Of a stretch of DNA of 43,005 nucleotides, positions 6,915 through 15,013 are shown piece by piece; the stretch's first letter is position 1; every line of letters begins with the position of its first letter. The position numbers and the translations under genes are program-made. The notes under the pieces were generated by a model that saw nothing but the letters and a program-made list of their open reading frames with translations, did not search any database and had not been told where the DNA came from. The stretch comes from JAXGTD01 sp040775095. GTDB taxonomy: Bacteria; Pseudomonadota; Gammaproteobacteria; Chromatiales; Chromatiaceae. The stretch spans positions 1-43,005 of the forward strand of contig JAXGTD010000021.1 in NCBI GenBank assembly GCA_040775095.1, read 5' to 3'.

Positions 6915-8324
6915 TCAGTCAATGCGACTGTCGTCGCCGGGGATGGGCTTTTCCGCCGGCAGCAGTTCGGTCACGGACTCCACGACGGCCTGGTCGGTCG
7001 CCCCGATGCGGTCGGCGAGATGTTTCAGCGTCATGCCACGCAAGGCGCCAATCACCGCTTTGTCGACGCGCTGTTCCACGTCGGCGATCACCCCGCAAGG
7101 TCGTGCCGCACGGAACCCACCGACGATCTCCTCATGGCGGCGGATGTGCGCAAGCAGCCGCGTCAAGCGGATTGTCTCCGGTGCCCGCGCCGGCACGTAA
7201 CAGGGCGGGCGGCTGGCGGTCTGGATGACGAAACCGCCGGTCTCCAGCATCCCAAGGACCCGTTCCGTGTTCGTGCCAGGCAGCTGCATGGCGTGGGACA
7301 ACGCCTCCGCGCTCCATGGCGGCGCGCCGGTGTAGTAGTTGTAGGCAATGCGTCCACCGATCATCAACGCGACACGCTCTCGCAGGCGGTTGCTCAACCG
7401 CAAATCCCGTGAGCGCGTGGCCAGATACTCCGGGTATTGGACGTAGAACGCGATGTTCGCGCCAATGAGCACGATCAGCCAGGCGATATAGACCCAGATC
7501 ATGAACAGGATCAGGATTGCCAGGCCCGAGTAGATGGCCGCGTACTTCGTCGATCCGACCATGAAGGTCGCAAACACGAAGCCGACGGCCTGCCACAACA
7601 CGCCGGCGACCAGCGCGCCGACGAGGGCCGAATGCACCCGCACCCGGGTATTCGGCACAAACAGGTACACAAACGCAAAGGCCACCGTGATCAGGACATA
7701 CGGCAGGGCATGCCCGATGCTCTCGACCAGGAAGCCCATCGGCTCGACGGCGACAATGCGTTTGACCAGATCCGTGCTGCGAAGGGAGGCGGTTGCGCCC
7801 ACTGCCGAGAAGAAAAGGACCGGCGCAATCAGCAGCACGCTGAGGTAGCGGCTGAAACGCTGTGCGAAGGTCCGCGCCCGCTCCACACGCCAGGTAGAGT
7901 TGAATACCTGCTCGATCTTCTGGATCAGTGAGATCACCGAGTAGAGCAGCACCACGAGCCCCACCGAGCCAAGCACGCCCACCTGGGTCTTGTCGACGAA
8001 ACCGATCAGGGTGTTGGCGATCTCCGCCCCTTGGCTGCCAAGGGGCTCCAATGCCTTCAGCAAGATCGGCTCGATCTGGTTGTGGACGCCGAGGCCCTTC
8101 AATACCGAGAAGCTCACCGCCAAGAGCGGGACCAGCGAGAGCAGCGTCGTATAGACCAGGCTCATGGCCTGCAGCGTGAGGTAGCCCTGGGTGAGATCGC
8201 GTCCGAGCGCATGGACCATGCGCGCGGCGACGAGCATGTGGCGCTGCCAGGACGCCAACACCGCCGGGTCGGTCTGCCAGAGCAGCCGATCGAGATCCCT
8301 GGAGATTTGATCGATCGTCGTCAT
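6915..8324 (-). CDS. YihY/UPF0761 family inner-membrane protein
   Basis: A 469-residue protein of the YihY (old name RNase BN-like) family. Residues ~45-300 carry about six transmembrane helices with family motifs (YLTLQAMSLVYTTLLSLVPLLAV near the first helix; LFLFVPNTR-like YLFVPNTRVRV; the GSTKYAAIYSGLAILILFMIW region; IVLIGANIAFYVQYP). The C-terminal ~170 residues are soluble and look like a winged-helix extension found in longer members of the family. The start ATG at 8324 (MTTIDQISRDLDRLL) is preferred over a frame running 41 codons further upstream, whose extra residues are low-complexity. The function is unresolved; old claims of tRNA nuclease activity were withdrawn. It is divergent from the TlpA-like gene. 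Confidence 0.9.
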   Translation of the reverse strand: MTTIDQISRDLDRLLWQTDPAVLASWQRHMLVAARMVHALGRDLTQGYLTLQAMSLVYTTLLSLVPLLAVSFSVLKGLGVHNQIEPILLKALEPLGSQGAEIANTLIGFVDKTQVGVLGSVGLVVLLYSVISLIQKIEQVFNSTWRVERARTFAQRFSRYLSVLLIAPVLFFSAVGATASLRSTDLVKRIVAVEPMGFLVESIGHALPYVLITVAFAFVYLFVPNTRVRVHSALVGALVAGVLWQAVGFVFATFMVGSTKYAAIYSGLAILILFMIWVYIAWLIVLIGANIAFYVQYPEYLATRSRDLRLSNRLRERVALMIGGRIAYNYYTGAPPWSAEALSHAMQLPGTNTERVLGMLETGGFVIQTASRPPCYVPARAPETIRLTRLLAHIRRHEEIVGGFRAARPCGVIADVEQRVDKAVIGALRGMTLKHLADRIGATDQAVVESVTELLPAEKPIPGDDSRID

Positions 8325-8508
8325 GTAACCAAAAAACCCTGACGCGGTCCGTGCCGCCGATGGCCCGAAGGCCGTAGTATACGTCAGGGTGCGGTCCCGT
8401 CGCCGTGCGCACCCCGGACGAGGCATCGTCCTGGCAGGCTGGCCCACCGGCTCTGCAAGCCGGCGGCCCCTTTATTCCCTATAACCCGATTCCGAGGAAC
8501 GCGAAGAG

Positions 8509-9147
8509 ATGAAGACGGTCTTCCCGCCGCTGGTGGCATTGGTGCTGATCGGTTCCGCGCTCCTGGCCCATGGCGCCGGGACGTCGCTCAAGCCGCTGCC
8601 GAACGCGCCGATGGCGCCCGCGTTCGAGCTCGACGGGCCAGACGGGAACACCTATCGTCTCGAGGATCTGCTCGGCCGGCCGATCGTTGTCAACTTCTGG
8701 GCCACCTGGTGTCCGCCCTGCCGCGCGGAGATGCCCTCGATGCAACGCGCCTGGGAGCAGTTGCGCGACGAGGACATCCTGTTCCTGGCCATCAACGTCG
8801 GCGAAGACGCGCGGGCCATTGAGCGTTTCCTAAAGGAGGTGCCGGTCAGTTTCCCGCTCCCCATGGACGTTGATTCCAACGTCGCCCAGAGCTGGCCCAT
8901 GCGAGGTCTGCCGACCACCTTTGTCGTGGACCCACGGGGGCGCCTGGTCTACGAGGCCGCGGGTGAGCTGGATTGGGACGACCCAGGGCTGCGCGATCTG
9001 GTTCGCGCCCTGAAGGTCGCTCCCGGCTCAACGGGGCAGCCGCCATCGGATGCGGTGGAACCCGGTCCCGACGATGCAAACGCGCGCCAGGCATCCCAGC
9101 AGCCCTCGGTGTCGGCCGCGAGCAGCGCGGCAGCGGACCCCGACTAG
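8509..9147 (+). CDS. TlpA-like periplasmic thiol:disulfide oxidoreductase
   Basis: A 212-residue thioredoxin-fold protein anchored or exported by an N-terminal hydrophobic segment (1-~23). The redox motif is WCPPC (Cys68, Cys71) in VNFWATWCPPCRAEMP, followed by GLPTTFVVDPRGR with the cis-Pro loop. This is the TlpA/ResA/DsbE branch of AhpC/TSA-Redoxin proteins, which reduce apocytochrome c or other periplasmic thiols. The last ~40 residues (Pro/Ser/Ala-rich, SQQPSVSAAS) are a low-complexity tail outside the domain. The ATG has GAGG-like bases upstream. No cytochrome maturation genes are adjacent, so the substrate is open. Confidence 0.93.
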   Translation: MKTVFPPLVALVLIGSALLAHGAGTSLKPLPNAPMAPAFELDGPDGNTYRLEDLLGRPIVVNFWATWCPPCRAEMPSMQRAWEQLRDEDILFLAINVGEDARAIERFLKEVPVSFPLPMDVDSNVAQSWPMRGLPTTFVVDPRGRLVYEAAGELDWDDPGLRDLVRALKVAPGSTGQPPSDAVEPGPDDANARQASQQPSVSAASSAAADPD

Positions 9148-9491
9148 CGCCCACACGCCCCGCTGGCAGCGATCTCAATGTCGCGCCTGGCCGGCGACGG
9201 GTACATGGGGCGGGCGGCGTGGCGGCAGTCCGGAGGCGAGCCGCCGCTTCAGAGCGCTGGAGATGGCATAAGGATCGGCCCCTGCACGACGCGTCAGGCG
9301 CAACGTCGAGGAGGCCGCCCTGACGCCCGCTGGGGAGTGCACATCCCGGATTGCGGGCTGATCTACTCCATGGATGGATTTCGTCGGCACATCCCTTACG
9401 CAACGTTCGTGCAACGGACGTGGGGTTTTTGGCGGCAGTACCGCGAGATGGGCCCTGTCGAAACCACATGAAGGCCACCGCCGGAGCGTCG
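9148..9491. other. 344-bp gap with one doubtful small ORF
   Basis: An open frame of 97 codons (9178-9471, plus strand) fills most of this stretch. Its stop overlaps an in-frame ATG (9468) of the following gene as ATGA. The predicted protein resembles no family I know; its second half is aromatic-rich (RTWGFWRQY). The overlap could mean translational coupling, but the next gene has its own better start at 9492. Confidence 0.3.
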
Positions 9492-9965
9492 ATGAATCCA
9501 TCCGCCGAGACATTTACGATCAGCACCGAGAGTCTGCGCGACCGACGCCGCAACGTCCTGCGCGGCGCGCTCCTGAGCCTGCTTCTGGCCATCTTGATGG
9601 TCTGGGCAAATCGTCGTTACCCGCAGACCTACAACGATGTGTTGTTGTGGTCCATCGTCGGGTTCGTGTTCGTCGCAAACCTCGTCAACGCTTTTCGCCA
9701 CATACGCTACGTCCGGCGGGTTCAGGACCACCGTATCGAGGTCTACCCTGGCAGCATCGCGTTCCTGACCGGCGGCGACAGGAGCGAACTGTCGTTCCAG
9801 GACATCGCCGCGGTGAGGGTCTACCGGGCGCGGGGAACGATCGGGCATATCCAGATTCAACGGACGGATCATCGAGGCATCCGCCTCGAGGGCTATCGCG
9901 ACATGGAACGGATGGCCGCGGTGATCAAAGGCCGCGTGCCGGCAGCGCATTGGGTCGACAATTGA
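9492..9965 (+). CDS. Small membrane protein with YcxB/PH-like C-terminal domain
   Basis: A 157-residue protein. It has an N-terminal cytoplasmic stretch with basic residues (RDRRRN), two transmembrane helices (~25-42 and ~52-68), then a ~75-residue soluble beta-rich domain (IEVYPGSIAFLTGGDRSELS, DIAAVRVYR, HIQIQRTDHRGIRLEGYRDMERMAAVI). The two-helix plus beta-sandwich layout is that of YcxB-like or bacterial PH-domain membrane proteins. The ATG at 9492 is chosen because GGAG stands 6 nt upstream; an earlier in-frame ATG at 9468 has none. The function is unknown. It lies alone between the TlpA-like and DksA-like genes. Confidence 0.65.
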   Translation: MNPSAETFTISTESLRDRRRNVLRGALLSLLLAILMVWANRRYPQTYNDVLLWSIVGFVFVANLVNAFRHIRYVRRVQDHRIEVYPGSIAFLTGGDRSELSFQDIAAVRVYRARGTIGHIQIQRTDHRGIRLEGYRDMERMAAVIKGRVPAAHWVDN

Positions 9966-10207
9966 CCCCGGACCATCGACTCGAACGCGCGGCAAAGAGA
10001 GCGGATCTGCGGCGCTGCCGGGGACGGCGAGCGCCATCTCGTACCCGATTCGGCTGGTAAGGCGTCAGCGCCTGGAAATGGCCGGCGCTTGCCTGGGTAG
10101 GGCGCGATACCCCGAGCCGGCACATGGGGCGGATCCTGTCGAGCACAGCGATAGGCCGCGCGAGAGTGCCGAGCGTTCGCGGATCACCACAACAGGAGTC
10201 AACACCG

Positions 10208-10567
10208 ATGGAGCTTGACATGGCTACCTTTCAGGCGCGCCTGTACAGCCGCCGCCAGGAACTGCTGGACGAGATGTCCGATAGCGCCGATGCCGAACAG
10301 GTCGTGGAGCTGGATCAAACGCGCGTGGGGCGCTTGTCTCGTATGGACGCACTCCAGTCCCAGGCCATGGCTGCGGATGTGGCGCGCCGGCGCACGGCTG
10401 AGCTGCAGCGTATCGCCGCGGCCCTTCGGCGTATCGACGCCGGGGAATACGGGTTGTGTCTGACCTGCGGCGAGCCGATCGCCCCGGCCCGGCTGGAGCT
10501 CGACCCGGCGACGTCGCAATGCATCCGCTGCGCGAGCCTCGACGAGTTGGGCGAGGAGCCTGGCTGA
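10208..10567 (+). CDS. DksA/TraR-type zinc-finger protein
   Basis: A 119-residue protein of the DksA/TraR family. An N-terminal helical hairpin (~5-78) carries a DSAD sequence near its tip region, followed by a C4 zinc finger with Cys84, Cys87, Cys105 and Cys108 (CLTC-x17-CIRC). It is shorter than E. coli DksA (151 residues) and matches the short DksA-like paralogues. Such proteins insert into the RNA polymerase secondary channel and may act with ppGpp. Whether this one does is inference. The start ATG at 10208 has AGGAG 10 nt upstream; an ATG at 10220 is an alternative. Confidence 0.88.
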   Translation: MELDMATFQARLYSRRQELLDEMSDSADAEQVVELDQTRVGRLSRMDALQSQAMAADVARRRTAELQRIAAALRRIDAGEYGLCLTCGEPIAPARLELDPATSQCIRCASLDELGEEPG

Positions 10568-10574
10568 CGGGCAA

Positions 10575-10595
10575 CCCCGGTCGATACACCCGGGG
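10575..10595 (+). terminator. Weak hairpin after the DksA-like gene
   Basis: CCCCGG (10575-10580) and CCGGGG (10590-10595) form a perfect 6-bp stem 8 nt past the stop codon, but no T run follows. It could act as a Rho-assisted or weak terminator. Confidence 0.25.
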
Positions 10596-11041
10596 AGCGA
10601 ATCCACTCTAGCGCGTCACGCCAGGCGTACGGCGGACCAGCCGGTGTCCCCAACGATCCAGACCCGGTCGTCCACCGGTCGACACCGGAACACCGAGCGG
10701 ATCCGAAGACCCGACCATGACCATTGGGGCGCATGAGAGCCGATGGCGGTCATCGAGGAGCGATCGGCGGGTGAGCACTGGCGATGTGGTGGCCGGCAAA
10801 GGGCAAGGTGGTCCACAAGCGGCCCAACGTGGTATAGGATCCAGCAGGCGTCGCGCGACAAGACGCCGATCTCGCCCATCCGTGAACCATTTGCGCCGGC
10901 GGGTCAAACCGGACGACCCCCCGACGGCTCTATCCTTTGGCCGCACGGTCAGGATGACCGGGCAATGACCCCTCCGCACGCGCCAGGCGCCGACACGGGA
11001 GCCAAGAGCGGAGCCATCCGATATCAGCGAGGGCCAGAACG
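10596..11041. other. ~450-bp gap upstream of emrA, no gene recognised
   Basis: Open frames on both strands here show no family resemblance and no plausible start with a ribosome site. The stretch should contain the promoter of the EmrA/EmrB-type pair; I could not identify a convincing -35/-10 pair or an operator palindrome. Confidence 0.4.
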
Positions 11042-12139
11042 ATGCCGGAATCGAGCGCAACGTCCCCCCAATCGCCGCGACCCCATTCGCTCGGCAAAGA
11101 GGTCCTGTCGCTGGTGCTCGCGGTCGCCGTCGGCGGTCTGCTGAGCTTTGGCGCCTTTCGCTACTGGCGCTACGCGGGCACGCACCCCAGCACCGACGAC
11201 GCCTATCTCCAGGCCCACTATGTATGGATCTCGCCCCAGGTCAGCGGCCAGGTCGTTGCGCTGTTCGTCCACGACAATCAGCCGGTGAAGGCGGGCGATC
11301 GACTGTTTCAGATCGACCCGCGGCCGTTCGACGCCGCCCTGGTGCAGGCCAAGAGCGAGCTGGAGCTGGTCACGCAGCAGATCGAGGTCGACAAGGCCGC
11401 GGTCGAGGCAGCGAGCGCCAAGGTCGACGAGCAACGGGCAAACCTCGACAACGCCAAGGCCAATTTCGAGCGGGTCAGCAAACTGGTCAAGCGCGGCGAC
11501 GAGTCCAAGCTCCACGGCATCGGCGTCGAGGACGCCTACAGGGCCGCCGAGGCGACCCTGAAGGACTACCAGGCCGAGCTCGAGCTGGCGCGCGAGCAGC
11601 TCGGCCCGCCGCCCATCCAGCAGGCACGCATCGACAAGGCCCGCGCCGCCGTCGATCTCGCCCAGCTGAACCGGGACTGGACCCTTGTCACGGCACCAGC
11701 GGACGGTTGGGTCAGCCGGCTTGCGCTGCGTGTCGGCGACGTCGTCCAACCGGGTGACAACCTGTTTCCCTTCGTCGAGTCGGCAATCTGGTGGGTGGAA
11801 GCCAATTTCAAGGAGACCCAGATCGCGGCAATCGAGCCAGGTATGCCCGTGAGCGTCTCGATCGACGCGTACACCGATCGCACCTTCGATGGCGTCGTCG
11901 AGAGTCTGGATCGCGCCAGCGCCGCCTCGTTCTCGTTGCTGCCGGCGCAGAACACGACCGGCAACTGGGTCAAGGTCACCCAGCGGATGCCGGTACGCAT
12001 CAGCATGGCGCCGATGGACCAGACGGCGCCCTACCGGATGGGTGCCAGTGTTACGGCAACCGTCATCACCGACGCCCCTGAGACGGGTCCGGAGGGCAAG
12101 CGCCTCGGCATGGACAACACCGGCCAGGCCCCGCGATGA
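11042..12139 (+). CDS. EmrA-like HlyD-family efflux adaptor
   Basis: A 365-residue membrane fusion protein of the EmrA/HlyD family. It has one N-terminal transmembrane helix (~22-42), then a lipoyl/barrel-sandwich half (TDDAYLQAHYVWISPQVSGQV, PVKAGDRLFQID). A long alpha-helical coiled coil (~100-205) follows, then the second half (NRDWTLVTAPADGWVS, LRVGDVVQPGDNLF) and a beta-barrel (WWVEANFKETQ, PVSVSIDAY). It bridges the MFS pump to an outer-membrane channel of the TolC type. GAGGG lies ~8 nt before the ATG. Its stop overlaps the start of the EmrB-like gene (ATGA), so the two are translationally coupled. Substrates cannot be predicted. Confidence 0.93.
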   Translation: MPESSATSPQSPRPHSLGKEVLSLVLAVAVGGLLSFGAFRYWRYAGTHPSTDDAYLQAHYVWISPQVSGQVVALFVHDNQPVKAGDRLFQIDPRPFDAALVQAKSELELVTQQIEVDKAAVEAASAKVDEQRANLDNAKANFERVSKLVKRGDESKLHGIGVEDAYRAAEATLKDYQAELELAREQLGPPPIQQARIDKARAAVDLAQLNRDWTLVTAPADGWVSRLALRVGDVVQPGDNLFPFVESAIWWVEANFKETQIAAIEPGMPVSVSIDAYTDRTFDGVVESLDRASAASFSLLPAQNTTGNWVKVTQRMPVRISMAPMDQTAPYRMGASVTATVITDAPETGPEGKRLGMDNTGQAPR

Positions 12140-13650
12140 GTCCTGCCCCGGCGCTGCCGCCGATGGCCCCCGGCCTGGCGCGCAACATGCTGCTGGTCAC
12201 CGCCCTGTCCATCTCGATCATGGCCGCGGTGGACATGACCATCGTCTCGGTCGCGCTGCCCTATATGGCGGGCAACCTGGGCGCGGGACCCGAAGAGATC
12301 ACCTGGGTGGTGACCATGTTCACCTGTGGACAGGCACTGATTATCGGTGTCACCGGCCACCTGTCGCGACTGCTCGGCCGGCGGCGCCTGACGATCCTGG
12401 TCGTGATCGGATTTGTGGTTTCGTCGATGGCCTGCGGCCTGGCTGGAGATCTCACCGAGATGGTCGTCTTCCGATTCGTGCAGGGCATCTTCAGCGGCCC
12501 GCTGATCCCACTTTCGCAGTCGATGCTTGCCGATGCCTATCCACCCGAAGAGCGCCACAAGGCCCTCTCCATCTGGGCCATGGGCGTGCTCGGCGGCCCT
12601 GCGATGGGGCCGATCATCGGCGGCTATCTGGCACAGCACTATGACTGGCGTTGGAACTTTTGGGTCAATCTGCCCATCGGCATCATCGCGCTCGTTCTGA
12701 TCCTGCGCTTCGTCCGCCCGGTGGCACCGCGGCGGGTCCGCACCGATCTGGTCGGTATGGTGCTGCTGGCGACCTGGGTCATCAGCCTGCAGGTGATGCT
12801 CGACCAGGGCGACAACCTGGACTGGTTCGGGGCGGTCGAGATCTGGAGCCTGGGCATCGCGACCATCACCTTCGGTCTGGCCTTCGTGCTCCGCGGTCTC
12901 GTCGTCGGCGATGCCAACATCATGCGCCTGCGCCTGTTCACCGATACCAACTTTCTCGCCTGCGCGGTGCTGGTGGCGCTGCTGGGCAGCATCTTCCTGG
13001 GCAGCCTGATCGTGACGCCGCAACTGTTGGTCGACGACTACGCCTGGGAGGTGGTGACGGCGGGACTGGTGATGGGCGGTGCCGGTGCCTTCGGGATCCT
13101 CGGCAGCCTGATCGGCGGGCGGCTGGTGGATCTGGTCGGCATCCGTTGGATGATCGCGTTGGGCGCGGTCATCATGGCAACGGGCTGGCTGCGCTACAGC
13201 GGGCTCAATCTCGACGCCGGCCCCCTGGAGGTGCTCATTCCCACCGCGCTGGTCATGTTCGGCGTCATGCGGGTGTTCCCGCTGCTGGCGGCACAGGCGT
13301 TCGCCAATCTGCGCCCGGACGAGCGAGATGAAGGCGCCGGGATGTTCAATTTCGTCAAGACACTGGGGTTCTCGTTCGGTGTCACCTTCGTCGGCACCAT
13401 GATCTACCGCGGCGGTCAGGCGAACTGGAGCCGCTTTGTCGGCGACATCTCCTGGACCAACCCGGGGCTGGCTCAGTTCTCGGCAGCGGCCCCGCTGTCC
13501 GGCAACCTGCCGCGCACGGGGGCCGTGCTCGGCGAGCTGCTGGCCAGACAGTCCGAGATGCTCGCGATCACCCAGCTGGCGGAAACATTGGCGGTACTCG
13601 CGTTGGCGGCGATGCCGCTGGCGCTGCTGTTGCGATCAACCAGGCAGTGA
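12136..13650 (+). CDS. EmrB/QacA-like DHA2 drug:H+ antiporter
   Basis: A 504-residue major facilitator of the 14-transmembrane DHA2 family (EmrB type). Motif D1 is visible in the first helix (MAAVDMTIVSVALPYM). Motif A-like residues (GHLSRLLGRRRL) lie after helix 2, and motif C-like GVLGGPAMGPIIGG in helix 5. The length is typical. The start overlaps emrA by 4 bp. Together they should export hydrophobic toxic compounds across both membranes using the proton gradient. No TolC-like gene is adjacent, as is usual. The gene converges on the lipoprotein gene. Confidence 0.94.
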   Translation: MSPAPALPPMAPGLARNMLLVTALSISIMAAVDMTIVSVALPYMAGNLGAGPEEITWVVTMFTCGQALIIGVTGHLSRLLGRRRLTILVVIGFVVSSMACGLAGDLTEMVVFRFVQGIFSGPLIPLSQSMLADAYPPEERHKALSIWAMGVLGGPAMGPIIGGYLAQHYDWRWNFWVNLPIGIIALVLILRFVRPVAPRRVRTDLVGMVLLATWVISLQVMLDQGDNLDWFGAVEIWSLGIATITFGLAFVLRGLVVGDANIMRLRLFTDTNFLACAVLVALLGSIFLGSLIVTPQLLVDDYAWEVVTAGLVMGGAGAFGILGSLIGGRLVDLVGIRWMIALGAVIMATGWLRYSGLNLDAGPLEVLIPTALVMFGVMRVFPLLAAQAFANLRPDERDEGAGMFNFVKTLGFSFGVTFVGTMIYRGGQANWSRFVGDISWTNPGLAQFSAAAPLSGNLPRTGAVLGELLARQSEMLAITQLAETLAVLALAAMPLALLLRSTRQ

Positions 13651-13720
13651 GACCGATGCGCCTCGGTCGCCCGCCCCCAGGGGATCGGCCTCGGCAGCCC
13701 GACGCGTGCCCCAGGCGGGC
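13651..13720. terminator. Bidirectional terminator region between emrB and lipoprotein gene
   Basis: Two inverted repeats lie in the 73-bp convergent gap. GACCGA/TCGGTC (13651-13656 and 13663-13668) starts right after the emrB stop. GCCCGCC/GGCGGGC (13669-13675 and 13714-13720) has a 38-nt loop. No long T run is present on either strand. Confidence 0.35.
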
Positions 13721-13723
13721 GGC

Positions 13724-14251
13724 TCAGGGGAGCGGGGCCGGCGATGTCTCCGGCTCACTGGGGTGGCCATCCATGGACGCAGCATCGCTGCCCTCGGCCG
13801 AGCCGTCGGTGGATGCCGCGGGCTTGGCTGGCGGCGCGGATTGGGTCGGTTTCAGCTCACAGCTGCTGCTCAGGCACTCGTCGAGCTGGTTAATGACACA
13901 GCCGGTACCAAGGATGTTGGCGTCAGGGGCCTGATGCCTGCTCAGCACCCGGTCGATATACTCGTCGTTGGAGATGTTGCCGCGATAGAGCGCCTCGGTC
14001 AGCGCCTGGAACTCCGTGTTGCCTTTCAGCAAAGCGCCCAAGCTCTGTTGGCCAATGCGGTACTGGCTGCAGTTCGCCCGCACAAGCGCCATGAAGCCGG
14101 CCTCCGAGGGCCCGGCGAACGGGTTCGTCAGAACCCCTTTGAATGGGTCCGACACCTTGGCGTCTTTCGCGCAGCCACCGGTAAACAGCATGACCGCACA
14201 GACGCCGACCGCAGCCGGGAGAAAAAAGCGATATTGCCTGGACGCTGACAT
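13724..14251 (-). CDS. Hypothetical lipoprotein
   Basis: A 175-residue protein with a lipoprotein signal: basic start (MSASRQYR), hydrophobic core and lipobox FTGGC with the lipidated Cys at 27. The mature part has a helical region with four further Cys (VRANCSQYRIG; GTGCVINQLDECLSSSCEL). A low-complexity acidic/Pro/Ser/Ala tail of ~45 residues follows. I do not recognise the family. The Cys spacing suggests disulfides in the periplasm. It lies downstream of rnhB on the same strand after a 174-bp gap and converges on emrB. Confidence 0.75.
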   Translation of the reverse strand: MSASRQYRFFLPAAVGVCAVMLFTGGCAKDAKVSDPFKGVLTNPFAGPSEAGFMALVRANCSQYRIGQQSLGALLKGNTEFQALTEALYRGNISNDEYIDRVLSRHQAPDANILGTGCVINQLDECLSSSCELKPTQSAPPAKPAASTDGSAEGSDAASMDGHPSEPETSPAPLP

Positions 14252-14425
14252 CGTGACTCCTGATCTGACATGCCCGCGCGGGGCGGGGGACGAACAGCCA
14301 TTGTAGCCAATGCGGTGGCGTTAAGCGCGAACGCCGGCCCCGGGTGCGGGCCCGAACGGACGCGCGCGCCGGTTGGTCGGGACACAGGCCTCGCGGGTGG
14401 GCCCTTCAGACAGACCCCACCCCCG

Positions 14426-15013
14426 TCAGCCGCGTCGCCACAGGGCCTCCCGCACCGGACGGAAGGAGCGGCGGTGCTCGGGACAGGGGCCGAGGTGCAT
14501 CAAGGCCTCCAGATGCACGCGGGTCGGATAGCCCTTGTGCTGGGAAAACCCGTAGCCGGGATAACGGCCATCGAGCTGCACCATGCACCGATCACGTCCG
14601 ACCTTGGCCAGGATCGAAGCAGCGCTGATTGCGGGCACGCTGCTATCGCCCCGAACGATCGTCCGCGCCGGGCAGGGTAACCCGGGCGGACAATGGTTTC
14701 CGTCGATCAGCGCCGTGCGTGGGGCCGGCGACAGGGCGTCGACCGCGCGCCGCATCGCAAGCAACGACGCGTGCAGGATATTCAGCGCATCGATCTCCTC
14801 GACGCTGGCCCACGCGACGGCATAGGCAAGCGCCTGGTCCATGACCTCGACCTCGAGGCGCGCTCGGGCAGCGGCGCAGAGCCGCTTCGAGTCGTCGAGT
14901 CCGGCCGGCAGACGGCCCGGATCGAGGATCACCGCCGCGGCGAAGACCGGCCCGGCGAGCGGGCCACGGCCTGCCTCATCGACACCGGCAACCAGCACCG
15001 CCGGATCACTCAA
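14426..15013 (-). CDS. rnhB: Ribonuclease HII
   Basis: A 195-residue RNase HII that cleaves the RNA strand of RNA-DNA hybrids and removes single ribonucleotides from DNA. The metal site is clear: Asp12-Glu13 in GVDEAGRGPLAGPV, and Asp104 in LIDGNHCPPG; the SAASILAKVGRD motif and GYGFSQHKGYPTRVH follow. Length is standard. Its start overlaps the lpxB stop by 4 bp (ATGA). Gene order lpxA-lpxB-rnhB is conserved in gammaproteobacteria. In many relatives dnaE comes next; here an unrelated lipoprotein gene follows. Confidence 0.97.
   Translation of the reverse strand: MSDPAVLVAGVDEAGRGPLAGPVFAAAVILDPGRLPAGLDDSKRLCAAARARLEVEVMDQALAYAVAWASVEEIDALNILHASLLAMRRAVDALSPAPRTALIDGNHCPPGLPCPARTIVRGDSSVPAISAASILAKVGRDRCMVQLDGRYPGYGFSQHKGYPTRVHLEALMHLGPCPEHRRSFRPVREALWRRG

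Noticed and set aside
7132..8412. A 426-codon minus-strand frame inside the YihY gene
   Set aside because: Alternate frame of a clearly recognisable membrane protein; its Arg/Gly/His-rich translation is typical of GC-rich shadows.
10743..11144. A 133-codon plus-strand frame upstream of emrA
   Set aside because: It runs into the emrA coding region in another frame and shows no family features.
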